From positions 1,612,001-1,676,000 of the forward strand of contig NZ_VKAD01000001.1 in assembly GCF_008041945.1 (NCBI RefSeq): a stretch of 64,000 nucleotides of DNA, written 5' to 3'. Every line of letters starts with the position of its first letter. Position 1 is the first letter of the stretch. Position numbers and translations under genes: made by a program. A model generated the notes under the pieces. That model saw nothing but the letters and a program-made list of their open reading frames with translations, was not told the origin of the DNA and made no database searches. Positions 46,660 to 55,547 of this stretch are shown in pieces. The DNA is from Reinekea thalattae (GTDB taxonomy: Bacteria > Pseudomonadota > Gammaproteobacteria > Pseudomonadales > Natronospirillaceae).

Positions 46660-46977
46660 ATGCGCTACGCTATTGTCCTATTTTTTACGATTACGCTATC
46701 GGCTTGCAGTATTAATGGCCCAGTGACCCAGCAGGCGACTATTGATGATCGCCCCACCGTAACCTTCGATGTTGGCGGCTATAATCCAGTTAAACTGATG
46801 CTGTATGTCGACGGTTTTAGTTATGGCGCTCTAGCCAAATATCAATATAAACGTACCGAATTAAAACTATTGCCAGGCAAGCACCTTGTTGAGGTCTACC
46901 ACAACGACCAGCTAATTTATTCTAGGCGTCAATACTTTGGAGAATCAACCGCTTCGGTCATTAAGGTATATCAATAA
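46660..46977 (+). CDS. small lipoprotein of unknown family
   Basis: This 105-residue protein has a signal peptide and lipobox LSAC (Cys about residue 16). The mature part of about 90 residues is predicted mostly beta (VTFDVGGYNPVKLMLYVDG; PGKHLVEVYHNDQLIYSRRQ), reminiscent of PEGA-like or carbohydrate-binding sandwich folds, but I do not recognise the family. It overlaps the next gene by one base (TAATG) and its ribosome binding site lies inside the end of the CsgG-like gene, so it belongs to the operon. Confidence 0.75.
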   Translation: MRYAIVLFFTITLSACSINGPVTQQATIDDRPTVTFDVGGYNPVKLMLYVDGFSYGALAKYQYKRTELKLLPGKHLVEVYHNDQLIYSRRQYFGESTASVIKVYQ

Positions 46978-47330
46978 TGCGTCACGTGATCATCACAAAC
47001 TCGACTGCAATACTGGTTAGCCTACTTCTTTGTTCGTGCGTGGTCGTGCCGAAATACGATTGGGGCAGTTATGAAGAAGACCTATTGGAATATTACTCCA
47101 GCCCTGATAACAAAGCCGAGCTTGCAACGAATCTGGAAAAACTCATAGCTAAGCAAGAGGCCAAAGGAAATATCCCTCCGCCTGGATTATATGCCGAGCT
47201 AGGCACGCTCTACTTAGAGAATCACCATACTGAAACAGCGATCAGCTTTTATCAAAAAGAGTTTGACGCCTGGCCGGAGAGCCGCCCATTAATGCAGCGC
47301 CTAATTACCAATTTGGAGGCCGCATTATGA
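46977..47330 (+). CDS. DUF4810 lipoprotein
   Basis: This 117-residue protein has a signal peptide and lipobox LCSC. The helical mature part has YDWGSYEEDLLEYYSSP and PPPGLYAELGTLYLENHHTETAISFYQKE, the conserved DUF4810 pattern, which resembles a single tetratricopeptide-like hairpin. Function is unknown. It is usually encoded between CsgG-like and DUF799 lipoproteins, as here. It overlaps the following gene by four bases (ATGA). Confidence 0.88.
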   Translation: MRHVIITNSTAILVSLLLCSCVVVPKYDWGSYEEDLLEYYSSPDNKAELATNLEKLIAKQEAKGNIPPPGLYAELGTLYLENHHTETAISFYQKEFDAWPESRPLMQRLITNLEAAL

Positions 47331-48013
47331 AGCACGTTCTATTACTCGGCCTAAGCCTAATATTCGTTGGTTGTGCAAACTTTGGTGAGATCGAAGACCC
47401 TCTGGCGACATACCATGAGAGCCAACCTCGCTCTATTTTAATCGTCCCAATACTGAACAACTCGGTCGAAGTGTTAGCCGGTGATCTTGCCGTTACAACC
47501 TTGCCGAAACTACTTTCCGATCAGGGCTATTATGTGTTCCCGGTGCATACTGTGAAGGCGTTATTTCAATCGGAAGGGCTTTACGAGCCCGCAGAAATTC
47601 ATCAGCAGCCCAGCGAAGTCATCGCTGAATTATTTTCTGCAGATTCCATCCTTTACATCATAATCCATACTTGGACGGCACAGTACATCGTTTTAAATAC
47701 AACAACGACAATCGATCTTGAATACCGAATGACCAATGCACAGGGTGAGCAGATTTTCCATAAGCGGCAAAAACTCAGCTACAGTCCTGAGTCCAGTACC
47801 AATGAAGAAGCAAGCTTGATAGAAAGCTTACTGTTTTCAGCGATCAGTGCCGCATTCGAACGAGCAGACCCAGAGTTTATTCCTCTAACCCGACGAGCGA
47901 ATGAACGAGCATTCCTCTTTAGCAAGCCAGCCTTACCGCCTGGACCTTACAGCATTGAATACAATCGTTATTACGATATTGATGAAGAAGCCTTTTTGAT
48001 TATAGAAGAATAG
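47327..48013 (+). CDS. DUF799 (GNA1162-like) lipoprotein
   Basis: This 228-residue protein has a signal peptide and lipobox FVGC. ILIVPILNNSVEVLAGDLAVTTLPKLLSDQGYYVFPV and HQQPSEVIAELFSADSILYI are typical of DUF799, the family of Neisseria GNA1162, whose fold resembles the TolB N-terminal domain. It probably acts with the CsgG-like and DUF4810 lipoproteins at the outer membrane. It is the last gene of the operon; a GC-rich hairpin spans its stop codon. Confidence 0.9.
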   Translation: MKHVLLLGLSLIFVGCANFGEIEDPLATYHESQPRSILIVPILNNSVEVLAGDLAVTTLPKLLSDQGYYVFPVHTVKALFQSEGLYEPAEIHQQPSEVIAELFSADSILYIIIHTWTAQYIVLNTTTTIDLEYRMTNAQGEQIFHKRQKLSYSPESSTNEEASLIESLLFSAISAAFERADPEFIPLTRRANERAFLFSKPALPPGPYSIEYNRYYDIDEEAFLIIEE

Positions 48014-48029
48014 CGGGCTCAGCCCGCTA
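48011..48029. terminator. GC-rich hairpin after the lipoprotein operon
   Basis: TAGCGGG-CTCAG-CCCGCTA is a perfect 7-bp stem starting at the DUF799 stop codon, between convergent genes. It lacks a T-run, so its termination strength is uncertain. Confidence 0.55.
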
Positions 48030-48043
48030 CTAAACCCAGCTCA

Positions 48044-48592
48044 CTAGTCAAAAGCACAGCTGAGTAGCAGTTCATCCGTTATTAACTGATGCACACTCAA
48101 ACCTTCTAACGTTATCAGACCATAGCTGGGCGGCCAGTCTTGACGCGGCATAGCCACCGAGCCTGGATTCAACAGGTAATAGCTATCAACCCGCTCTGCA
48201 ACTGGCACATGCGTATGACCGCTGGCAAAAACACTGCCCGTGGCAAGTGTCGGTAAATGGCTCGGTGTAAAAGTATGGCCATGACAAAAAAAGCCTCTGC
48301 GCTGGCCGATAAACAGCTGGTTATACTCGCCAAGCATAGGGAACTTCAGTAAGGCTTGATCAACCTCGCTGTCACAATTACCGCGTACAGCAATAATGCT
48401 TTCAGCATAAGTATTGAGCAGATTAGCAACCGCGATAGGATCATAACCCGACGGTACTGGATTGCGAGGTCCGTGATTGATTAGATCACCCAGCAGTATA
48501 AGTTGTTCGGCTTCGCTGCGCTCAAATGCCTCAATTGCTCGCTGAGCAGCCTGATAATCACCATGAATATCAGAACATACAAATAACGTCAT
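48044..48592 (-). CDS. yfcE: YfcE-like metallophosphodiesterase
   Basis: This 182-residue calcineurin-like phosphoesterase starts at the ATG at 48592, which GGGAGAGAG precedes; the frame is open further upstream but without homology. Metal-binding motifs are CSDIHGD, LLGDLINHGPRN, VRGNCDSEVD, FFCHGHTFTPS and ASGHTHVP. E. coli YfcE hydrolyses bis-pNPP and some phosphodiesters; the physiological substrate is unknown. It is convergent with the lipoprotein operon. Confidence 0.93.
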   Translation of the reverse strand: MTLFVCSDIHGDYQAAQRAIEAFERSEAEQLILLGDLINHGPRNPVPSGYDPIAVANLLNTYAESIIAVRGNCDSEVDQALLKFPMLGEYNQLFIGQRRGFFCHGHTFTPSHLPTLATGSVFASGHTHVPVAERVDSYYLLNPGSVAMPRQDWPPSYGLITLEGLSVHQLITDELLLSCAFD

Positions 48593-48792
48593 TTTCTCTC
48601 TCCCATGATCAAGGCTCGGCATGATAAAGCAATCGTCGGTAAAAGTAGTTGAGCTGAGTTCAGTAAGCATTGATTTTAAACCTGCAACACCCTATATTCA
48701 TTCTGACTAGCAGCTCAATGGCGACTCCGCCAACAAGAGCTCTTAACAACATTTCCATGACAACGGCGTCATATCACCTTAACTCAGTTAAT

Positions 48793-48807
48793 AATACCGA
48801 CGGTATT
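48793..48807. promoter_or_regulatory. 15-bp palindrome before the sensorless MCP gene
   Basis: AATACCG-A-CGGTATT is a perfect inverted repeat ending 13 bases before the GGAGG of the next gene. It could be a regulator site or a leader hairpin that controls access to that strong ribosome binding site. Confidence 0.45.
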
Positions 48808-48831
48808 ACTTTGCTGATTAGGAGGCTCTAT

Positions 48832-49992
48832 ATGGCGTTTTTCTATCCCGGCATGATGCTGCTAGCATCCACTCCCTTTTGGCTACGCTTGGCCTATTTT
48901 GTCTTGCCCAGCGCTATCGCCATACTATTAATGTTTAACACCATGCTCGCGAACCGACTGTACAGTGTCGCGATGATCCTATTACTGCTGTACTTTGCTC
49001 TGGCCAGCCTATTTTTAGCCAAACAACGACTAGCACGGCTCAACGAACAGCTCGCCAGCTTAGCGCCTTTTTCAACATTGCCATTGAGCAATAACGACCA
49101 AGATTTCAATCAACTGGCTGTTCATATAAACCATCTATTACGAGAGCTTAAACGCAAACAACAGCTGTTAGAGGGGTGCGCAAAAGAAGCGCAATACACC
49201 GCAGACGAACTCAACCATTCTTCAGTACAGCTGGCTGACGATGCCGAGCAAGAACACGCGGCGCTAGACTCGATTGCAACAACCGCCGAAGAAATGACCG
49301 CTACGGTCAACGAGATTGCCGGTAAAATTTCGCTGACTGAGCAAATGGCCCAGAACACTTCCAGCGTGGTCAATAGTGGTAAGCACTCACTGCAACAACT
49401 ACAGACAACCATCGATCAATTAAAAAACAGCGCCGAAAAAAATCAGCAACACGTACAAACGCTGACACAATACTCGGCGGATATCAGCCACTTTGTCAGT
49501 ACGATTTCTAAGATCACGGCAAACATTAATCTACTGGCACTTAATGCCGCTATCGAAGCAGCCAGAGCTGGCGATGCTGGTCGTGGTTTTTCCGTTGTCG
49601 CCAGTGAAGTCCGAGTGCTGTCATCAGACACTGAAAAGGCGGCACAAGACATTGCCGATATTGTCGAAAAAATCCACCAGCAAGTTCAGGTGTCGAGTCA
49701 AGACAGTACCGAAATGCTCAGCATTAGCCAAAACTCAGTTGCCTCTATCGACCATACCGAACAGCAACTCAATGACATCGACCTTGCTGCGACAACAACA
49801 TGCAAAGAGGTCAACGCCTGCTTATCACTGATCTCAGAATTCAGTAAAGCCAATGAGGAAATGTGTCAACGCTTACAAGAAGCATCGCAGGTGAGTGAAA
49901 AGAATAGCCTGTCGAGTAAAGACACCAAAGACATGGTGAAATATCTGTATTGGCTTTCGGCCAAACTGCAACAGCAAGAGAGCGAATCATGA
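48832..49992 (+). CDS. short transmembrane MCP without a sensory domain
   Basis: This 386-residue protein starts at the ATG at 48832, six bases after GGAGG; the open frame to 48670 has no such site. It has two TM helices (about 18-36 and 45-63) joined by a loop of only a few residues, so it lacks a periplasmic ligand domain. A cytoplasmic MCP signalling domain follows, with the tip [20 protein letters not shown] followed by [20 protein letters not shown]. The usual EQTN before the tip is TANIN. It overlaps the next gene by four bases (ATGA), suggesting that the two products work together. Confidence 0.9.
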   Translation: MAFFYPGMMLLASTPFWLRLAYFVLPSAIAILLMFNTMLANRLYSVAMILLLLYFALASLFLAKQRLARLNEQLASLAPFSTLPLSNNDQDFNQLAVHINHLLRELKRKQQLLEGCAKEAQYTADELNHSSVQLADDAEQEHAALDSIATTAEEMTATVNEIAGKISLTEQMAQNTSSVVNSGKHSLQQLQTTIDQLKNSAEKNQQHVQTLTQYSADISHFVSTISKITANINLLALNAAIEAARAGDAGRGFSVVASEVRVLSSDTEKAAQDIADIVEKIHQQVQVSSQDSTEMLSISQNSVASIDHTEQQLNDIDLAATTTCKEVNACLSLISEFSKANEEMCQRLQEASQVSEKNSLSSKDTKDMVKYLYWLSAKLQQQESES

Positions 49993-50807
49993 GTAGCGCG
50001 ATACTGTTACCTATTGGAGTTTGCATTGTCTTAATGCTGCTAGCATTTTTGCGTATATGGCAAACAACCCGAAAGACTCAACAGCAGAGACGTACCGGCG
50101 TCGCTTTACTGCTGACCCTAATCGAGTTAATTAAGCTCTCGCAACAACACAGAGGTATGCACTCTGGCTTGCTCAATGGTCAAATATCTTTGCGGCCTAA
50201 GCTGAAAGAACTGGAACAACAGATCGATAGTCTACAACAAGGTTTGTACCAACAGCGTCACTCTTTAAACCAACGCACCTATGCCTATTTGCAATCGGCA
50301 ATAACGCGATGGCAAAAAATCATGCAACAGCCAGCAATGGAAGCGAGTGTCAGTTTCCAACAGCATTCCGGACTGATCGCGCGTTTACTAGATAGTCTTT
50401 GGGACATTGCCGATGACTTTTCCATCACCACACACAGCAACCCGAAAATACAACAACAAACGCAAATCCTTGTACGTACGTTACCTGTGTTAAGCGAGTC
50501 CATCGGCCAAATTCGAGCCCTAACAATGCAGGTCGCGAACAGCGAACGTTGCACGCCGGACAAAAAATTACAGCTGTTATTTACCCTGTCTAAAATTGAC
50601 GCCGATATACAACTGATTAGCTCGGATACCTCCACCGACGCCTTAGAGAAGGTGACAATCTTTACTTGCGATATTCGCCAGTCCATTGAGCAAGATACGC
50701 TGAGCCAACAAAACCCTGATGTTGTTTTTCAACGAGCGACTGAAAATATTGATCGCATATTCCAATTAATCACTCAGGGGTTAACTGCGTTACAACAACG
50801 GCTGTAA
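49989..50807 (+). CDS. membrane-anchored helical protein with NIT-like segment
   Basis: This 272-residue protein starts at the ATG in the ATGA overlap with the MCP gene. It has one N-terminal TM helix (about 5-22) followed by a basic stretch ([14 protein letters not shown]), so by the positive-inside rule the rest is cytoplasmic. The remaining about 235 residues look all-helical. [21 protein letters not shown] resembles the Q-x-x-R-G-x-S-x-G signature of nitrate/nitrite-sensing (NIT) domains, but this is judged by eye. It has no enzyme motif, HAMP or output domain. It is probably the sensory or accessory partner of the upstream receptor. Confidence 0.65.
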   Translation: MSSAILLPIGVCIVLMLLAFLRIWQTTRKTQQQRRTGVALLLTLIELIKLSQQHRGMHSGLLNGQISLRPKLKELEQQIDSLQQGLYQQRHSLNQRTYAYLQSAITRWQKIMQQPAMEASVSFQQHSGLIARLLDSLWDIADDFSITTHSNPKIQQQTQILVRTLPVLSESIGQIRALTMQVANSERCTPDKKLQLLFTLSKIDADIQLISSDTSTDALEKVTIFTCDIRQSIEQDTLSQQNPDVVFQRATENIDRIFQLITQGLTALQQRL

Positions 50808-50848
50808 CTCACCGGAAAGTTTTATAACCAGGAAAAATAGCAAACAAT

Positions 50849-51631
50849 CTAAAGCCCGAGCTGTTCCGCCTCTTGTTTTTTAATCTGCTTGTGCATCTCT
50901 TCGTTAGCACCCTTTTTCCAGTAACTGCTGATGTAGCTGTTTTCAGCAGGCACCTGTTTTTGCTGACGGAAATAACGTCGAATTTGGCGCATCGATTCAA
51001 ACTCACAGGCACTCCAAACACTGGCTTGGCCTTCAAGCCAAGGCAAGCTAAGAGCAGTATCGGCCAAAGAATCCGCTGAGGTTAACCAAATGACTTCCAT
51101 TGCAGGCGGCAGCTGTAACGGCTGCTGATCGGCTTCGCTTTCTACCTGCACCAATACATAACCTTTAGCGTGCTCAGGCAATCGGCTAGCAACAACAGAG
51201 CAGGCCGGTAACGCAGTCATATCTGCCACTAAAAAAAACCAATCAGCATCTAGAGCGAAAGGCTTTAAAGTGCCTGGACCTCGAATATTGATCACGTCAC
51301 CCACCTGAGCATTCATGGCCCAAGGCGAGGCAAACCCTTGATCAGCCGGATCACTAGAAAGATGGCGCACCAGATCAATATCGATACTTTGGTTACTCAG
51401 ATCGACCGAACGAATGGTATAGGTACGTAGTATCGGGCGTTCGCCATCAGCCAATAAAGACAGATCCGTGCCTCCGTTCGGGTGGAACAATAACTTGATA
51501 TAGCCGCTGGCATCCTGCTCGCTAAACTGGCCAATACAGTCACCCTGCAAGGTTATGCGCTGCATGTTAGGCGTCAGCTGTTGGTTTTTAATAACCCTAA
51601 CAGGTTGGAATGGCGGTGTTGAATTTGGCAT
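50849..51631 (-). CDS. siderophore-interacting protein (ferric-siderophore reductase, ViuB/YqjH type)
   Basis: This 260-residue cytoplasmic flavoprotein reduces ferric siderophores. The ATG at 51631 is chosen as the family start over an in-frame upstream codon. LRTYTIRSVD is the FAD-binding RxYTxR motif, and the FAD/NAD(P)H core includes GFASPWAMNAQVGD, with WFFLVADMTALPA following. The C-terminal half shows the conserved Trp/Glu-rich end (ACEFESMRQIRRYFR; SSYWKKGANEE). A putative Fur box lies about 70-90 bp upstream. No siderophore synthesis genes are near. Confidence 0.92.
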   Translation of the reverse strand: MPNSTPPFQPVRVIKNQQLTPNMQRITLQGDCIGQFSEQDASGYIKLLFHPNGGTDLSLLADGERPILRTYTIRSVDLSNQSIDIDLVRHLSSDPADQGFASPWAMNAQVGDVINIRGPGTLKPFALDADWFFLVADMTALPACSVVASRLPEHAKGYVLVQVESEADQQPLQLPPAMEVIWLTSADSLADTALSLPWLEGQASVWSACEFESMRQIRRYFRQQKQVPAENSYISSYWKKGANEEMHKQIKKQEAEQLGL

Positions 51632-51698
51632 GACTAGGTACCTTTGCAAAACATGTTGCTTACCCTGAGCGATTGGCGACGAAATCGCAATCCATAAT

Positions 51699-51720
51699 GT
51701 GAATGAGAATCAATGATATT
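51699..51720. promoter_or_regulatory. putative Fur box of the siderophore reductase gene
   Basis: GTGAATGAGAATCAATGATATT matches the 19-bp Fur consensus GATAATGATAATCATTATC in 12 of 19 positions over 51699-51717. It is upstream of an iron-linked gene, and Fur is encoded in the same window. Confidence 0.65.
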
Positions 51721-51834
51721 CGTACTCTTCAGCGGTACTAATTGCGCCTTAATAACCCGCTGCAAAAATTACAATCGCCCAGCACGAGCTAAGGCTGGCG
51801 AACCGGTTCGATCAACCTAAAAAGCATAGAGCAT

Positions 51835-51860
51835 AAAAAAGGGCTGCCAACTCAACCCTT
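51835..51860 (-). terminator. intrinsic terminator after dps
   Basis: On the minus strand AAGGG(T)TG…CA(G)CCCTT forms a stem with one internal mismatch, followed by six T. It lies 70 bp after the dps stop codon. Confidence 0.8.
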
Positions 51861-51929
51861 ATCGATCAAGATAGACAACCCCGTTTTCAGCTTACAAGAC
51901 TTTATAATTCACCGTTGGCGGGTGATTAA

Positions 51930-52403
51930 TTAGCCCTCAGTCGATGCCCGTAACATCCAAGCAGTCTTTTCGTGAACTCGCATGCGGTCAGAGACCAATG
52001 AAGCGGTTGACTCATCGTCTGCTTCTTGGGCTAACTTAAGCACTTCACGCGCTGTTTTTACTACCTGCTCGTGCGCTTTGGTCAGGATCAACGTCATCTC
52101 AGTCGCGCTTGGCACGCCATCGACTTCCTTAACGCTACTCAGTTCAGAAAAAGCTTTATAGGTACCAGGAACGGCTTCACCAAGCGTACGAACGCGCTCA
52201 GCAATTTCGTCAACCGCATCGGCAAGCTCGGTGTAGTGCTCTTCGAACATGAGGTGCAATTCGCGGAACTGTGGGCCGACAACGTTCCAATGAAAGTTGT
52301 GAGTCATTAAATAAAGTGTGTAAGAGTCTGCTAAAAGGCGACTCAAACCTTGGGAAATTGCGATTCGATTTTCTGAATTAATACCAATATCGATCGATGT
52401 CAT
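51930..52403 (-). CDS. dps: Dps-family DNA-protection/ferritin-like protein
   Basis: This 157-residue dodecameric ferritin-like protein stores iron oxidised with H2O2 and protects DNA. The ferroxidase residues at the dimer interface are visible: [14 protein letters not shown] (His) and [25 protein letters not shown] (His, Asp, Glu). It has no Lys-rich DNA-binding N-terminal tail. It is a single gene with its own terminator, beside an iron-linked reductase gene. Confidence 0.95.
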   Translation of the reverse strand: MTSIDIGINSENRIAISQGLSRLLADSYTLYLMTHNFHWNVVGPQFRELHLMFEEHYTELADAVDEIAERVRTLGEAVPGTYKAFSELSSVKEVDGVPSATEMTLILTKAHEQVVKTAREVLKLAQEADDESTASLVSDRMRVHEKTAWMLRASTEG

Positions 52404-52617
52404 ACTTGCTACTCCTTATTAACTTATCATTGAGCTTATAAAAACCCATTATCTCTGATGGCTGCTTAACAAGCTAAAGCCTTATATCGAAGTTAATCTT
52501 CGATTTTTAGCCACGTTAACACAAGCATTGAGCATGGCCTCTGATACGCCTTAATGCGTTGAGTTGCATCAAGCATTAGCCCCCTATTTAGAAGAAACTA
52601 ATATAAATGGCGCCGGA

Positions 52618-54252
52618 CTAGATAATGAACCCAGCCATGGCCTTGCGCATACGAGCTGCCGATATCGCTAGCGACTCACTGGCCTGCACAATTTCTTCAA
52701 TTTGTTTGTCATTACGCTCGGCTTGGTTAAGCAAACCTTCTGTTAGATTATTGAGGCTTTCTATTTCATAGTTTTGCTGATTCACACTGTCGCTAATATT
52801 AACATTTGCGCTGCGAATCACCTCAACCGACTGTTCAATTTCACTTAACGCCAACGCAACACTTTGAATCAGTTCTGCGGTATTTTCAGCGTATTCGTTG
52901 CTGTCCAATATGTGCTTTTCTGTCTCACTAGCGCCACGCTGCAGCTTCTCAATCATCTGTTCAATTTCTTCTGTCGAACTTTGTGTCCGGCCGGCAAGAG
53001 TACGAACTTCATCGGCGACTACGGCAAACCCTCGACCCTGTTCTCCCGCCCGGGCTGCTTCAATCGCGGCATTCAATGCCAGCAAATTTGTTTGCTCCGC
53101 AATACCCTGAATGACGTCCAACACCGTGCCGATTTCTTTCGACTCTTCAGCCAATTTAACCACTGAATCAACACCAGATTTTAGCTTGGCTGTTAGTTTA
53201 GTCTGGGCATCGATGGTTTTTTCAACCGCTAATTTACCGGCTTTAGATTTTTCTTGCGCACCATTTGAATGCTCTAACGCTTGCTGAGCGCTTTCATTAA
53301 CATCGGCACTCGCCGTTTTAACCAAGTGGTTAGATTGCGTCATTTTTTCTGCGATGTCTTTTTGTTCTATGGCTAACTGACCGGCATGATTTGCCACCGA
53401 TCTGAGGTTGTCGCTGTTATCAAAAATCTGCTGATTAACAGAAACGATTTTTTTAACGGTCTCGGTTAATCGGCTAACAAAACGATTAAAAAAGATAGCT
53501 AATTGAGTCAGCCGGTCACGGCCATGCTCCGGTAGCCGCTTACGTAAATCGCCACTGCCATCACTAATGTTGTCGAGTGCTTGCACCGTTTTATTGAGCG
53601 GTAGAATAATCGAACGAAGAATCACAAAAGAGCAAAGCAAAATAACCACCAACACAACAATCGACAGGGAGGCTAATTTAAAGGTACTTTTGGCAACCGC
53701 GGCATCAACATCATCCAGATATATGCCACTACCAATAATCCATTGCCAAGGCTCAAAACCCTTCACATAGGATATTTTCTCAACCGGCTCGTCACGATCC
53801 GGCTTCGGCCAAAGATAATCAACAAAGCCTTCGCCTTGCGCCTTTACGACTTCGACAAAGACTGAAAACAGACGCTTACCGTCAGGGTCTTCAAGCGTGG
53901 ACAAGTCTTGGCCTTCCAACGCTGGCTTAACCGCATGCATAACCATAACTGCGTTATAGTCATTCACCCAAAAATACTCACTGCCACCGTATCGCACTTG
54001 CCGAATTTGGCTCTTAGCCAGCGCCTGTGCTTCAGCCAACGTCATTTCACCCGCAATCACCTGATCATTAAGGTAACTCAGTGAGGAATAAACCACCTCA
54101 ACAACATGCTGTGTTTTTAAATAACGATCGCTCATCAAGCTTTGATACTTAATCGCCGATGCCCACCAGACAACCAACGCCAAGCCTAAAGCCGCCAACA
54201 AAACGACGGCGTAAAGCCGTACATTAATCGACACTCGTCTTAATGAAAACAT
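52618..54252 (-). CDS. methyl-accepting chemotaxis protein with single Cache (sCache_2) sensor
   Basis: This 544-residue receptor starts at the ATG at 54252 (a TTG at 54270 is also in frame). TM1 is about 12-34; the periplasmic sCache_2 domain (about 40-185) has [19 protein letters not shown] and [20 protein letters not shown]2 is about 196-217, then HAMP and the signalling tip [20 protein letters not shown] followed by [18 protein letters not shown]. Such domains often bind small carboxylates; the ligand is unknown. It has no CheR-tethering pentapeptide at the end. Confidence 0.94.
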   Translation of the reverse strand: MFSLRRVSINVRLYAVVLLAALGLALVVWWASAIKYQSLMSDRYLKTQHVVEVVYSSLSYLNDQVIAGEMTLAEAQALAKSQIRQVRYGGSEYFWVNDYNAVMVMHAVKPALEGQDLSTLEDPDGKRLFSVFVEVVKAQGEGFVDYLWPKPDRDEPVEKISYVKGFEPWQWIIGSGIYLDDVDAAVAKSTFKLASLSIVVLVVILLCSFVILRSIILPLNKTVQALDNISDGSGDLRKRLPEHGRDRLTQLAIFFNRFVSRLTETVKKIVSVNQQIFDNSDNLRSVANHAGQLAIEQKDIAEKMTQSNHLVKTASADVNESAQQALEHSNGAQEKSKAGKLAVEKTIDAQTKLTAKLKSGVDSVVKLAEESKEIGTVLDVIQGIAEQTNLLALNAAIEAARAGEQGRGFAVVADEVRTLAGRTQSSTEEIEQMIEKLQRGASETEKHILDSNEYAENTAELIQSVALALSEIEQSVEVIRSANVNISDSVNQQNYEIESLNNLTEGLLNQAERNDKQIEEIVQASESLAISAARMRKAMAGFII

Positions 54253-54418
54253 AATCTGTCTCACTGCCAAGGAACAATTTCCTAAGAATAGACTATATTT
54301 TTAGTTGTACCTTGGAGCCTGATGGCTATCAGTAATGGCGCTGAAAAGCGCGCAAGCATGGAACTTTCGCTTACAATGGCACCCTAAGTACGGGCCTGAC
54401 TGGATAGAGACTTAAGAT

Positions 54419-54685
54419 ATGACACCCCAAAAAGATTTAAGCTTTTTTGCTATTGCCTTCTCACCTGAGGTCCGGCGAACCGCTATTAGAGTAGCGCTTA
54501 TTGTTGGCAGCGCCTTGGCGTTGATTAACCATGGCGATAAACTTGTCACCGGAACATTAACAGTCCCAGCGATTCTTAAGATGCTGTTAACGTACTTAGT
54601 CCCCTATTCGGTTTCGACCTGGTCGGCGGTAAAAGCGATTCGCGCCTGCGACGGCGACAGCTCCCATTCCCAATTAGGCTCTTAA
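54419..54685 (+). CDS. nrtS: NrtS-like small membrane protein (putative nitrate/nitrite transporter)
   Basis: This 88-residue protein has two TM helices (about 23-40 and 50-68). The motif ALIVGSALALINHGDKLVTG followed by AILKMLLTYLVPYSVSTWSAV matches the small NrtS family, reported as nitrate/nitrite transporters in marine bacteria and cyanobacteria. It is divergent from the sCache receptor. No nitrate reductase gene is near. Confidence 0.75.
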   Translation: MTPQKDLSFFAIAFSPEVRRTAIRVALIVGSALALINHGDKLVTGTLTVPAILKMLLTYLVPYSVSTWSAVKAIRACDGDSSHSQLGS

Positions 54686-54722
54686 TGGCTGTTATCGGTT
54701 AGATAAGGAGCGCAATAGAACC

Positions 54723-55487
54723 TTATCGAGCCAACCAGCCGCCATCGACGGCCAGCGTTGTACCATTGACATAATCCGCCGCGCTGGACGCTAAAAACAC
54801 GCAAGGGCCTGCGACATCTGCAGGCGAACCCCATCGACCTGCAGGAATACGATTAAGAATCTCGGCATTGCGCTGTTCGTCCTGACGTAGCGCTTCGGTA
54901 TTATTCGTTGCCATATAGCCTGGTGCGATAGCATTAACATTGATGTTATGCGCTGCCCATTCATTGGCCATTGCTTTAGTTAAACCTGCGAGACCACTTT
55001 TCGAGGCGGTGTAAGAGGGCACTCGGATACCACCTTGAAAAGACAGCATCGAGGCAATATGAATAATTTTGCCAGCAATGTTCTCGGCAATAAAATGCTT
55101 TGCCAACGCTTGCGAAAGAAAAAACGCCGACTTCAAATTCACATCGATAACGTCATCCCAATCCTGCTCGGTAAAATCAATGGCGTTGTCACGCCGAATA
55201 ATACCTGCATTGTTAACCAGAATATCGATCGTTCTAACTTGTGATAACGACTCCTGTAGCAGCTGCGCAATGACATCATTACCACCAGATAAATCGGCCC
55301 GCACATCGATAAACCTGCGGCCAAGCTGTGTAATCTGCTCTGCCGTCTGAGTAGGTTCGGAGCGATTCACACCCACAACATCACAGCCTGCTTGCGCCAA
55401 GCCAATTGCAATAGCTTGACCTAAACCCGTATTACAGCCCGTTACCATGGCTGTTTTATTACTTAAATCGAAAGGCGATGTTGTCAT
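54723..55487 (-). CDS. kduD: 2-dehydro-3-deoxy-D-gluconate 5-dehydrogenase
   Basis: This 254-residue SDR oxidoreductase acts in catabolism of uronates from pectin or alginate-like polymers. NAD-binding is TGCNTGLGQAIAIGLA and NNAGIIRRDNAIDF. The catalytic Ser/Tyr/Lys motif is in IHIASMLSFQGGIRVPSYTA followed by SKSG. The segment IAPGYMATNNTEALRQDEQR and the end AVDGGWLAR are very specific for KduD. GGAG lies before the ATG. The expected partner kduI and other pathway genes are not adjacent. Confidence 0.93.
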   Translation of the reverse strand: MTTSPFDLSNKTAMVTGCNTGLGQAIAIGLAQAGCDVVGVNRSEPTQTAEQITQLGRRFIDVRADLSGGNDVIAQLLQESLSQVRTIDILVNNAGIIRRDNAIDFTEQDWDDVIDVNLKSAFFLSQALAKHFIAENIAGKIIHIASMLSFQGGIRVPSYTASKSGLAGLTKAMANEWAAHNINVNAIAPGYMATNNTEALRQDEQRNAEILNRIPAGRWGSPADVAGPCVFLASSAADYVNGTTLAVDGGWLAR

Positions 55488-55547
55488 GAAGTCTCCTTAG
55501 TGCGAATAAACGAGCGAGCTAATTAATCAGCATGAGGAATAATGAAA

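Noticed and set aside
48670-48831. Upstream extension of the sensorless MCP to 48670
   Set aside because: A strong GGAGG six bases before ATG 48832 marks the start; the extension overlaps the divergent yfcE upstream region and has no signal features.
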